A stretch of DNA of 21,250 nucleotides from CAYRVX01 sp964642165 (GTDB lineage Bacteria; Planctomycetota; Phycisphaerae; SM23-33). The position numbers and the translations under genes were made by a program. Below are positions 9,752-18,100 of this stretch, piece by piece (position 1 is the first letter of the stretch; each line of letters begins with the position of its first letter). The DNA lies in contig CAZXOC010000114.1 of NCBI GenBank assembly GCA_964642165.1, positions 1-21,250 on the forward strand, in the 5' to 3' direction. The notes beneath the pieces are model-generated. The model was given only the letters and a program-made list of their open reading frames with translations. It ran no database searches and was not told where the DNA came from.

Positions 9752-10726
9752 GTGAGCGAGACGGGCGAGATGAAGCAGGTGCGGATCGATCCGGTCGAGA
9801 AGGCCTTCAGCGTGATGGGGCTGGGCGGCTGGTCGTTCGGCGGGGAGTGGGGGCCGCAGAGCGACGAGGACTCCCTCTCGGCCCTCCGGACGGCGCTGGA
9901 CGCGGGCATCAGCCACCTGGACACGGCCGAGGCCTACGGGCGGGGACACAGCGAGGAGCTGGTCGGCCAGGCCATCCGGGGCCGGCGCGACGAGGTGTTC
10001 GTGGCCACCAAGGGCTTCCCCTGCTGGGGCGACCTCAGCCGCGAGTGCTACGCCCGGAAGATCGACGACAGCCTCCAGCGCCTCGGGACCGATCACGTCG
10101 ACCTGTACTACATCCACTGGCCGATGACCGGTCGCGACATGCGCCCGCCGATGGAGGCGGTGGTGGCCGCGAAGGAGGCCGGCAAGGTCGGCGCCGTCGG
10201 CGTGAGCAACTTCACGGTCGAGGAGATGGAGCAGGTCGCGGAGGTCGGGCGAATCGACGCGCACCAGCTCTGCTACAACCTCTTCTGGCGCTACCCCGAG
10301 CGCGACGTGATTCCCTACTGCCGCGAGCACGACATCGCCCTGGTGACCTGGAGCACGATCGCCGAGGGCATCCTGACGGGCAAGTTCCCCCGCGACGTGG
10401 CGTTTCCCGAGGGCGACCACCGCGCCGGGGGGCTGCTGTTCGACCCGGAGGTCTGGCCGCACGTGTACGAGGGCGTCGAGAAGCTCAAGGCCCTTGCCGC
10501 CGGGATCGACGTGCCCCTGGCCCACGTGGCCATCCAGTGGGTCACCCGCCAGCCGGGCATCACCGGCGTGCTGGTCGGCTCCCGCAACGCCGACCAGGTG
10601 CGCCGCAACGCCGCGGCCATGGCGTCCCGGGTCCCCGACGAGACGTTCGACCGGATGACCGAGATCGGCAACGAGGTCTTCGAGAAGGTCCCCGAGGCCG
10701 TCAACGTCCTGCGCTGGCACCCGTAG
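9752..10726 (+). CDS. Aldo/keto reductase
   Basis: 324 residues from a GTG start, with no signal peptide, so cytosolic. The aldo/keto reductase catalytic tetrad is complete: Asp57 and Tyr62 in LDTAEAYGRGHSEE, Lys87 in VFVATKGF and His122 in YYIHWP. The C-terminal NADP(H)-binding region is recognisable in WVTRQPGITGVLVGSRNADQV. The length fits the family (300-350). Such enzymes reduce carbonyl groups of sugars and other aldehydes or ketones with NADPH. The gene is followed 49 nt later by a sulfatase on the same strand and is divergent from another sulfatase, so a role in processing an imported sugar is a reasonable inference. The precise substrate is not readable. Confidence 0.93.
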   Translation: MSETGEMKQVRIDPVEKAFSVMGLGGWSFGGEWGPQSDEDSLSALRTALDAGISHLDTAEAYGRGHSEELVGQAIRGRRDEVFVATKGFPCWGDLSRECYARKIDDSLQRLGTDHVDLYYIHWPMTGRDMRPPMEAVVAAKEAGKVGAVGVSNFTVEEMEQVAEVGRIDAHQLCYNLFWRYPERDVIPYCREHDIALVTWSTIAEGILTGKFPRDVAFPEGDHRAGGLLFDPEVWPHVYEGVEKLKALAAGIDVPLAHVAIQWVTRQPGITGVLVGSRNADQVRRNAAAMASRVPDETFDRMTEIGNEVFEKVPEAVNVLRWHP

Positions 10727-10775
10727 CGTTCCCGGGCTGCGCCGCCGGATCCAGGAAGAAGAAAGGGAGCCGAAC

Positions 10776-12350
10776 ATGCCTGCGAGACTGAACCGCCGTG
10801 CCTTCCTGAGACGCACCGGGCTGTGCGCCGCGGCGCTGGCCCATTCGCCCGTCCGGGCGTGCCTGGGCGCCGCGAGCGCCGAGCCGACCGCCCCGGCGCG
10901 CCGACGGCTGAACATCCTCCTCATCACCGTCGACGACATGAACTGCGACTCCGTCGGCGCCTACGGCTGCACCGTGCCCAAGACCACGCCGAACATCGAC
11001 CGCCTCGCGGCCGAGGGGATGCGCTTCACCCGGGCCCACGTGACCATCGCCGTCTGCCAGCCGTGCCGGTCGGTGCTGATGACCGGCCGATACCCCCACC
11101 GCTCCGGCGGCGAGGGCTTCCACCGCATCACGAAGACGGACACGCCCACGCTGGTGGAGACCCTCGCGAAGGCGGGCTATCGCTGCGGCATCCTGGGCAA
11201 GGTCGGCCACAGCACGCCGAAGACCTCGATCCAGTGGGACATGAACCGCGACATGGGGCAGCTCGGCCTGGGGCGCGACCCGAGCCTCTACCACCGCGCG
11301 GCGAAGGACTTCTTCGAGCAGTCGGTCGAGGCCGGCAAGCCCTTCTTCTTCATGGCGAACTCGCACGACCCGCACCGGCCGTTCTCCGGCAGCGACCAGG
11401 AACGCTCCCGCTGGAGCGGGCGGAAGGTCACCCGCCCGTCGCGCATCTTCAGCCCGACCGAGGTCGACGTGCCCGGCTTCCTGCCCGACCTGCCGCCCGT
11501 GCGGCGCGAGATCGCCGAGTACTACAGCTCCGTCCGCCGCGCCGACGACACCGTCGGCGCCGTCCTGAAGGCCCTGAAGGAAGCCGGCCAGGAGAGCCGC
11601 ACGATCGTCGTGTTCCTGTCCGACCACGGCATGCCCCTGCCGTTCGCCAAGACCAACTGCTACCTGCACAGCACCCACACGCCGTGGATCGTCCGCTGGC
11701 CGGGCAAGGTCCGCCCCGGCAGCACCGAGGCCGAGCACTTCATCTCCGGCATCGACCTGATGCCCACGCTCCTGGAGGCCGCCGGCCTGCCCGCCCCGGA
11801 CGGGATGGACGGCTTCACCTTCCTGCCGCTGCTCGCCGGCCGGAAGCAGAAGGGGCGCGAACGGGTCTTCACCCAGTTCCACCAGATCGCCGGGCGCAAG
11901 CGCTACCCCATGCGCTGCGTCCAGGACGGGCGTTTCGGGTACATCTTCAACCCGTGGTCCGACGGCAAGCGGATCTTCCGCAACGAGTCCCAGAGCGGGC
12001 GGACCATGAAGGCCATGAACGCCGCGGCCCCGAGCAACCCCAGGATCGCCGCTCGCGTCAAGCAGTTCCTGTACCGCACCGTCGAGGAGTTCTACGACTT
12101 CCAGAAGGACCCCGACGCCCTGCACAACCTCGTCGGCGAGCCGAAGGCCCGCAAGGAGCTCGACCGCCTCCGGGGCGAGCTGGAGCGATGGATGCAGCGC
12201 ACCGGCGACCCGGCGCTGAAGGCGTTCCGCAGCCGCGAGTCGCCCGAGGAGCTGAAGGCCTTCATGGTCGAGCAGGACGCCCTCGCCGCACCCAGGCGCG
12301 GCAAGAGGCAGAAGAAGCAGAAGAAGCGGAAGAAGGCGCCGGCCGTGTAG
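10776..12350 (+). CDS. Tat-exported formylglycine sulfatase with lysine-rich C-terminal tail
   Basis: 524 residues. The N-terminus LNRRAFLRRTGLCAAALA is a twin-arginine signal. Catalytic elements are NILLITVDDMNCDSVGAYG (metal Asp53/Asp54), the signature VCQPCRSVLMTG with Cys94 to be converted to formylglycine and Arg98, LGKVGH (Lys142), and the second metal motif FLSDHGMP (Asp283-His284). It resembles the heparan-N-sulfatase/iduronate-sulfatase-like secreted enzymes common in Planctomycetes, but the substrate cannot be assigned. It lacks the HEAT extension of the neighbouring sulfatase and instead ends in about 18 residues dominated by Lys/Arg (RRGKRQKKQKKRKK). AGGGAG lies 6 nt before the ATG. 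It is probably cotranscribed with the reductase and ends at a strong hairpin. Confidence 0.93.
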   Translation: MPARLNRRAFLRRTGLCAAALAHSPVRACLGAASAEPTAPARRRLNILLITVDDMNCDSVGAYGCTVPKTTPNIDRLAAEGMRFTRAHVTIAVCQPCRSVLMTGRYPHRSGGEGFHRITKTDTPTLVETLAKAGYRCGILGKVGHSTPKTSIQWDMNRDMGQLGLGRDPSLYHRAAKDFFEQSVEAGKPFFFMANSHDPHRPFSGSDQERSRWSGRKVTRPSRIFSPTEVDVPGFLPDLPPVRREIAEYYSSVRRADDTVGAVLKALKEAGQESRTIVVFLSDHGMPLPFAKTNCYLHSTHTPWIVRWPGKVRPGSTEAEHFISGIDLMPTLLEAAGLPAPDGMDGFTFLPLLAGRKQKGRERVFTQFHQIAGRKRYPMRCVQDGRFGYIFNPWSDGKRIFRNESQSGRTMKAMNAAAPSNPRIAARVKQFLYRTVEEFYDFQKDPDALHNLVGEPKARKELDRLRGELERWMQRTGDPALKAFRSRESPEELKAFMVEQDALAAPRRGKRQKKQKKRKKAPAV

Positions 12351-12361
12351 GGACGCGCCGT

Positions 12362-12378
12362 CCCCGCGCGGCGCGGGG
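12362..12378. terminator. Hairpin between convergent genes, possible bidirectional terminator
   Basis: CCCCGCG and CGCGGGG form a perfect 7-bp stem with a CGG loop. It lies inside the 30-nt gap between the sulfatase stop (12350) and the convergent cysteine-cluster gene's stop (12381-12383). There is no T-run on either side, so intrinsic termination is not certain, but the position fits insulation of both transcripts. Confidence 0.5.
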
Positions 12379-12380
12379 TC

Positions 12381-13247
12381 TCACCGCGCCTCCGGCGGGG
12401 AGTTGCGGTGCGGCACGTCGACGCCGGCGCGGAGCCGCTGGGCCTTCGCCGCCTCCTCGGCGAGGAGGGCGAAGAGCCGTTCGATCATCTCGACGGCCGG
12501 CCAGGTCCGTTGCGCCTTCGCCGCCAGCAGTTCGGCCCAGAGCTTCATGAACGGCATCGACAGCGAGCCGCTCGGCTCGCCGCTCAGCTCCTGCTCCAGT
12601 TGCCACAGCACGTTGACCAGGCTCAGCGGCGTGGCCATGCGATTGGCCTGGAGCTTCGCGCACGTCTCCGGCGGCGAGTGGGAGTGGAACTCGCGGCACG
12701 CGATGAACCGATGCGGGTAGATGCCGCACGCCTCGCCGACCAGGAACGCGCACGACGCGTCCTCCTGCCGGCGCCACCACTGCTCGATGATGTCCAGCGG
12801 CTTGTCGCCCGGCGAGAGGTCCCGGAGGCGATCGACCAGCCCGGACTCGCGCGCCCGGGCGAGGGTTTCGTCGAGGCGCCGCCGCACGCGCCGCTGCGTC
12901 TCGGCCGGCAGGCGGGCGAGCATCTCCACCTGGTGGTACAGCTCCGGCGCGGAGAACACGATCAGGTAGCTCCGGCAGCACGCCGCGCAGCCCTTGCCGC
13001 AATACAGGCGCTTGCCGACGGCCCGGGCCTGGCGGAGGTAGACGCCCACCAGCCGGTCGTCGATCGCGTAGGCGACCGGCACGATCTCCGCCAGGCGCAC
13101 CCGGCGGTCCGGCACGTCCGCGACGAGGGCGAGCGTCGCGTCTCGCACGGGCAGCTCGAGCTCGCGGCGGACCCAGCCCCGCGGCGGGCCGGCGCCCGCC
13201 GGTTCGTCCTCCCCGAGCAGTCGGATGTGTCCGGGCACGCCTGGCAT
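12381..13247 (-). CDS. YkgJ-type cysteine-cluster protein
   Basis: About 288 residues. The first cluster is YCGKGCAACC (Cys83, 87, 90, 91, pattern CxxxCxxCC). A second set of cysteines follows at about 166, 174, 184 and 196 (SCAFL, EACGIYP, IACREF, ETCAKL). This is the layout of the YkgJ/CxxCxxCC family, thought to bind zinc or iron-sulfur; its biochemical role is unknown. There is no signal peptide or membrane segment. The remainder is helical and charged, ending in an Ala/Glu-rich region. The start is ambiguous: the ATG at 13247 has AGGGA 5 nt upstream, while an in-frame ATG at 13283 has only a G-rich stretch. It is convergent with the sulfatase and divergent from the BNR-type gene, so its link to glycan genes is only positional. 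Confidence 0.82.
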   Translation of the reverse strand: MPGVPGHIRLLGEDEPAGAGPPRGWVRRELELPVRDATLALVADVPDRRVRLAEIVPVAYAIDDRLVGVYLRQARAVGKRLYCGKGCAACCRSYLIVFSAPELYHQVEMLARLPAETQRRVRRRLDETLARARESGLVDRLRDLSPGDKPLDIIEQWWRRQEDASCAFLVGEACGIYPHRFIACREFHSHSPPETCAKLQANRMATPLSLVNVLWQLEQELSGEPSGSLSMPFMKLWAELLAAKAQRTWPAVEMIERLFALLAEEAAKAQRLRAGVDVPHRNSPPEAR

Positions 13248-13447
13248 CGGGGTCCCTGTCGGTATCGGCTTGGCCCATGGCATAGCCCCCGGGCCGCCCC
13301 AACGCAAGCACGACGGCCTGGGGGGCGGACGGGTGGCGGGCTCGCCGCCGCGCAGGCTCGCGCGGGCGCGGGGCCTGGGATCCGGACCCGCCGGGCGGTA
13401 TCCTCCAGGCAGCGATGCCCGCGCCATGCCGGGCGAGAGGACAGACC

Positions 13448-14818
13448 ATGCGGAATCGACGTGTCAAGCGAGGGGCCTCCCGGCGTGCGACGGCGGCCGC
13501 GGTGGCGCTGGCGTGCGCCGCCGCGTGTGCGGCGGCCGGGGAGATGCAAATCGTGCGTGCCATCGACATCGCGCGGGTCTGGTCGGCCCACCCGGTGGGC
13601 TTCTGCCTGCGGACGTGCGGGCGGCGGCAATACGCGGCGTTCTACGACGACGAGCGGCGGATGACGGTCGCCGCCCGGACGATCGGGCGGGACGAATGGC
13701 AGCTCGTTCGCCTGCCGGAGCGGCTCGGCTGGGACAGCCACAACTACGTGACGCTCACCGCCGACGACGAGGGGCATCTGCACCTGTCCGGCAACATGCA
13801 CTGCCACCCGCTGAAGTACTTCCGCACGACGCGCCCGTGGGACGTCGCCAGCTTCCAGCGCATCAAGACCATGGTCGGGCCGAACGAGCGGCGCTGCACG
13901 TACCCGCGCTTCTTCCGCGGGCCGAGCGACGAGCTGATCTTCACCTACCGCGACGGCGGCAGCGGCAACGGCAACCAGATCTACAACACGTACGAGCCCG
14001 CGACGAAAGCGTGGCGCCGACTGCTGGACGGGCCCCTGACCGACGGCCAGGGCCGGCGCAACGCGTACCTGCACGGGCCGGTGCGCGGGCCGGACGGCTG
14101 GTGGCACCTCTGCTGGGTCTGGCGCGAGACGCCCGACTGCCGCACCAACCACGACCCGTCCTACGCGCGCAGCCGCGACCTCGTCCACTGGCACACGCCC
14201 GCGGGCAAGCCCGTCAAGCTGCCCATGACGCTCGATACGCCGGGGCTGATCGTGGACCCCGTGCCCGTCGGCGGCGGGGTGATCAACGGCAACGTGAGGC
14301 TCGGCTTCGACGCCCGCAAGCGCGCCATCGTCAGCTACCACAAGTTCGACGAGCGCGGGAAGACGCAGCTCTACAACGCCCGGTGGGAGGGCGGCCGATG
14401 GCGGATCCGCCGGGCGAGCGACTGGGACTACCGCTGGGACTTCCACGGCGGGGGGGCGATCCCCTTCGGGATCCGCATCGGCGGCGTGCAGGTCACGCCG
14501 GCGCGCACGCTGGTCCAGTCATACCGCCACCCCACGGCGGGCTCGGGAAGCTGGCTGCTGGACGAGGCGACGCTGAAGCCGACGGGCCCCGCCCCGCGCG
14601 GCACGGGCTGGCCGAAGAAGCTCGCCCGGCCCGAGTCGGCGTTCCCGGGCATGCAGGTCCGCTGGGCGCGGTCGTCCGGCCGGGGGGGCGAGGCGGGCGT
14701 GCAGTACGTCCTGCGGTGGGAGGCCCTGCCGCCGAACCGCGACCGCCCGCGCAAGCCGCCCCTGCCCGCCCCCACCATGCTGCGGCTCTACGAGCTGCGT
14801 ACCCCGGCTGCACCCTGA
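13448..14818 (+). CDS. Secreted BNR_4-type beta-propeller protein, possible polysaccharide lyase or sialidase-like enzyme
   Basis: 456 residues with a basic, then alanine-rich Sec-type signal peptide (about 1-31, cut probably after ACAAA). The mature chain shows recurring propeller blades and the block WDSHNYVTLTADDEGHLHLS with further histidines just after (GNMHCHPLKYFR). This is characteristic of the BNR_4 family, which includes ulvan lyases of types PL24/PL25 as well as many uncharacterised proteins. Other family-like segments are LIFTYRDGGSGNGNQIYN and HDPSYARSRDLVHWHTP. The His residues near 98, 110, 112 and 118 are candidates for catalysis, but lyase activity is inference. The ATG at 13448 is chosen because GAGAGGA ends 6 nt before it; an earlier ATG at 13415 lacks a site. 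Neighbouring sulfatases would suit a sulfated polyuronide. Confidence 0.82.
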   Translation: MRNRRVKRGASRRATAAAVALACAAACAAAGEMQIVRAIDIARVWSAHPVGFCLRTCGRRQYAAFYDDERRMTVAARTIGRDEWQLVRLPERLGWDSHNYVTLTADDEGHLHLSGNMHCHPLKYFRTTRPWDVASFQRIKTMVGPNERRCTYPRFFRGPSDELIFTYRDGGSGNGNQIYNTYEPATKAWRRLLDGPLTDGQGRRNAYLHGPVRGPDGWWHLCWVWRETPDCRTNHDPSYARSRDLVHWHTPAGKPVKLPMTLDTPGLIVDPVPVGGGVINGNVRLGFDARKRAIVSYHKFDERGKTQLYNARWEGGRWRIRRASDWDYRWDFHGGGAIPFGIRIGGVQVTPARTLVQSYRHPTAGSGSWLLDEATLKPTGPAPRGTGWPKKLARPESAFPGMQVRWARSSGRGGEAGVQYVLRWEALPPNRDRPRKPPLPAPTMLRLYELRTPAAP

Positions 14819-14859
14819 CAGTGCAATGGCGACACGAAGCAGCCCCAAGCCCGGCTGCA
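14803..14859. repeat. 10-bp direct repeat flanking the BNR-type stop codon
   Basis: CCCGGCTGCA occurs at 14803-14812 and again at 14850-14859, on either side of the stop codon at 14816-14818 and within the scar-like region. It could be a trace of recombination or duplication, or chance in GC-rich sequence. Confidence 0.3.
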
Positions 14860-14924
14860 GCACCGTCACCCTGGCGGCGGCCGCGTGCCTGTCCCTGGCC
14901 GGCGCGGCCTGGGCGGCGGAGTAG
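14826..14924 (+). pseudogene. Orphan Sec-type signal peptide ending at a stop codon, probable gene remnant
   Basis: A 32-codon frame (ATG at 14826, TAG at 14922). It has a short basic start with Arg and Lys, a hydrophobic core (TVTLAAAACLSLAGAAWA) and an AxA-type cleavage site just before the final AE. That is a complete Sec signal peptide with no mature protein behind it. There is no convincing ribosome-binding site. It starts 7 nt after the BNR-type stop codon. I read it as the N-terminal remnant of a secreted protein whose body has been lost at about 14922. Alternatives are chance in alanine-rich GC-rich sequence, or an antisense frame of the minus-strand remnant it abuts. Confidence 0.35.
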
Positions 14925-15057
14925 TCCTCGATGTAGCCCTTCGCGACGTGTTTCCGCCGGCGGGCGCCCCGGGCGCCAGGCCCGCGCCGACGGCCCCGCA
15001 GACCGCCCCCTTTCCGACGTCCTCCAGGAACTCCCGGCGGGTCAGGTCTCGCCTCAT
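14866..15057 (-). pseudogene. Truncated, possibly frameshifted Tat-signal protein remnant
   Basis: The minus-strand ATG at 15057 opens a clear twin-arginine signal (LTRREFLEDVGKGAVCGAVG, then AGLAPGAPA). The same frame then degenerates into Arg/Pro/Thr-rich sequence and stops at 14866, about 63 codons in all. In another minus frame, from about 14960 to 14921, the sequence reads RRKHVAKGYIEDYS, which looks more like a real protein, suggesting a frameshift just after the signal. No family can be named. It lies 55 nt downstream of the large LEPR-XLL gene on the same strand and faces the orphan Sec signal peptide. It may be a decayed gene, a deletion junction or an assembly artefact. Confidence 0.55.
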
Positions 15058-15112
15058 CGGTCCCGCCTGCCCCTCCCTCCGCAAACGCGCCGCTGGCAAC
15101 AGGGGCAGCCGG

Positions 15113-18100
15113 CTAATACGACGGGACGGGATCGGTGGTCGGGATCCCCCAATACGGGTTGTAGGCGCGCTCGGCGAGGACGTACCAGGCCGTCGCGCCG
15201 ACGTGGAGGCGGGCGTAGTACTCCGACCCGAAGCCGGTGGTCAGCCCGTCGGCGCTGGCGGCGACGATGCCCATGCCGTTGCTGTTGGGCGCGGCGAACT
15301 GCGCCCGGCGGAGTTCGTCGAGGACCGTCTGCGCGTCGTCGGGGCGGCTGTCGGCCTGGTAGGCCAACGCCATGTGCGCGGTTCCCTCGAACCACACGTG
15401 ATCGCGGTCGTCGTTGAAGTCGAAGCCGCGGAAGCCGTCGGCCTCCACGGCGCAGCTTGTCTCGACCCAGCCGAGGCCCCGCGGATCGCCGAGGGCAAGC
15501 GCGGCCCAGGCGTTCACGTCGGCGGGGCGCTCGCCCCCCTCCGCCCCGACGTTGGGGGTCTGCCCGTCTGTTCCCGTGCCGGTGTAGAAGCGCCCGTCCT
15601 CTTCGGACCACATGGCCTCGACGAGCTGCCGGGCGTATTGGGCCCGACCCAGCCAGACGTCGTCGCCCGTGGCCTGGTAGAGCCTGCCGAAGGCCGCGTA
15701 GCAGTCCAGGTTGTGCTCCGTGGACTTCCACAGGTGGGGCGTGGAGGCCCACTCGGGGCCCGCGTACCCGCCGGTGTACCCGCCGGCGGGCGTCGGGTTG
15801 GACGGCGTCCCGGTGGCGATCCACTCGCCCAGGCGCTTGGCGGCGTCCAGGTACACCTCGCCGCCGGCGCCGCCGAAGGCCTTCTCGCAGTAGTCCACCA
15901 GGGCGAGGATCGCCCAGGCCGCGTTGCCCGTCCCCGAGCCCAGCGCCAGCTCGGGCCAGGTGCCGGCGTCCTTGTCCCACCAGCCGGACAGGCGAACCGC
16001 GCCCTCCCTGCCGTTGGGCGCCCAGCCGGGTGGGGCTGGCAGGTCGCCGCCCTGGTAGCCGTCGCGCAGGCGCCCGTCCTCGTAGTGGCGGTCGTGGTCG
16101 AGGGCGTACACGAAGGCGTCGGCCAGCAGGCCCGCCCGGCGGAGGTCGTCGGCGGTTCCCCGGGCGACGTACGCCAGCAGCCCCAGCGCGTTGTCGTACG
16201 TGAAGGCCGTGTTGACGAACATCCGGTCGAACACGTTGTCCGACGGGATGGTCTCGTAGCTCACGAGGAAGCGCGGCTCGTCGAGGCGGGGCTTGTCGAA
16301 GCGGATTTCGTCCAGGTAGAAGGTGATGTCCCGCCGGCCGTTCTTCGGCGCGTTGGTCACCCACCCGAGCCCGCCGATGACGTAGCCCAGCTTCTTCCCG
16401 CGGAGGTTGAGCCGGTAGCGCTTCCACTGCTTGCCGAGCGTCACGTAGCCCAGCGAGGTCTTGCGGCAGGAGTCGGGGTACGGCTCGTGGGGCCTGCCCG
16501 TCGCGGGGTCGCGCCCGATGCCGAAGGCGAACAGCTCCACGCGCTCGCCGCCCTTGGCCCCCTTCGCCCAGAAGCTCAGGCTCTTCGCCCCGCTCAGGTC
16601 GAGGCCCGCGCCGGGGAACGAGCCCCAGTTCATCCGGGGCCCCGCCTCGCCGGCCGGCAGCACGCCGTTGACGAACTGCCAGCCGCCCCAGTTCAGCCTC
16701 TCCGAGAGGAAGGAGCACTCGATGGACGTCCGCCCGCCCAGCGCCTCGGTCTCGCAGGCCGTGTCCATCAGGGCCTTGTCCGCGCCGCCAGGGCTGGCGA
16801 ACTGCGTGACGAGCGTGAAGTGGTTCCCCGCCGCCGCCGCGTCGGTGTAGACGTCCGTCGTGGCGTGGTACTTGTCCATCGTCTCGGAAAGGTGCTGAAG
16901 AGCCAAGCCCTCCGACGTGGGCGGCGCGGTGGTCTGCCCCGGCTGGGCGGTGGGCATCCAGACCTTCAGGTCGCCCCAGAGCTCCGGCGGGCCGGCGAAG
17001 AGCGCCTTGGGCTGAGGCCAGACGTACCGGGTGTCGTCGTCCGTGTACGTCAGCTTCCCCAGGGTCCACGCGCTGAGGCCGAACGGCACGCCGGCGTTGT
17101 CGAAGCAGGCGTCGCACAACGTTACGCGGCCGAGGGACGGCGCGGCGACGTGGCTGTTCCGGAAGGAGTGTTCTACACCGGCCACGCCCGTGATCCGCAC
17201 CCGGTCGATGGCGGCCTCGGCTGCCTCGAAGTCCAGCGTGGGAACCGGGAGGCCGGTGACGCCGTCGCGCGTGCCCGCCAGCAGGGCGGAGTCCACCATG
17301 GCCCCCGCCTGGAACAGGCCGACCGTGCCCCCGGAGCGGACGCCGCTGGACGCCACGACGCCCTTGATCTTGACGGGCCCGGCGTCCTCGAGGAGGGTCC
17401 ATTCCGCGCCGCTCAGGCCGCCGGCGATGGTGGCGCTGCCCAGCGACCTGCCCGTTTTGCCGGCGCCGTCGAGATCCAGGTCGGCGCCGAAGTCGCCGTC
17501 GCTGCCCGAAATGCCCTTTTGGACGTTGGGCTTCCGGCCGGTTGTCTTGAGCTTGCCGATCCACGGCGCGGCGATCTCGTCGGGCGTGCCGTCGATGTCC
17601 AGCCACTCCGTGACGGTCAGCGAGCCGATCGGCAGCCAATGCGTCTGGAGGCTCGTGTCGGCCACCTCGTCCAGGGCCAGCGTCACCTTGTCCCGCGCCG
17701 TGACGTCGGCGGCGTCCACGAGGTGCCCGATGTCGATCGAGTGTCCGCCCCCCACGTCATCCAGCCGAAGGGCGCCCATCCACCCGTCCACGATGAGGTC
17801 GCCCGTCAGGTCGACGGTCTTGCCCGTGAGGCGCCCGAGCGGTCCGTGGGCCGTCACATTGTGCAGGGCCGTCTCCGTGCCGCGGGGGGTGGTCATCGTC
17901 GCGGCGGACCGCCCGTCCGTGCCCGTGAAGACCACGTCAAATCCGTCGGGGCCGACGGCCGTCACCTCCCCGAAGCCGCTGCCGCGCAGGGAGAAGGTCA
18001 CCGGCGTGCCGAGGGCGTCGGCCAGCGTGAGCTTGACGTTCCTGCGCCCGGCGAAGCTCCCGAAGCGCCAGACCACGTCGTCGGCGTCGTCGCTGACGGC

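Noticed and set aside
14519..14869. A minus-strand frame (116 codons) overlapping the end of the BNR-type gene
   Set aside because: Mostly antisense to a well-supported propeller gene and without motifs. Its upstream continuation is considered only as part of the Tat-signal remnant.
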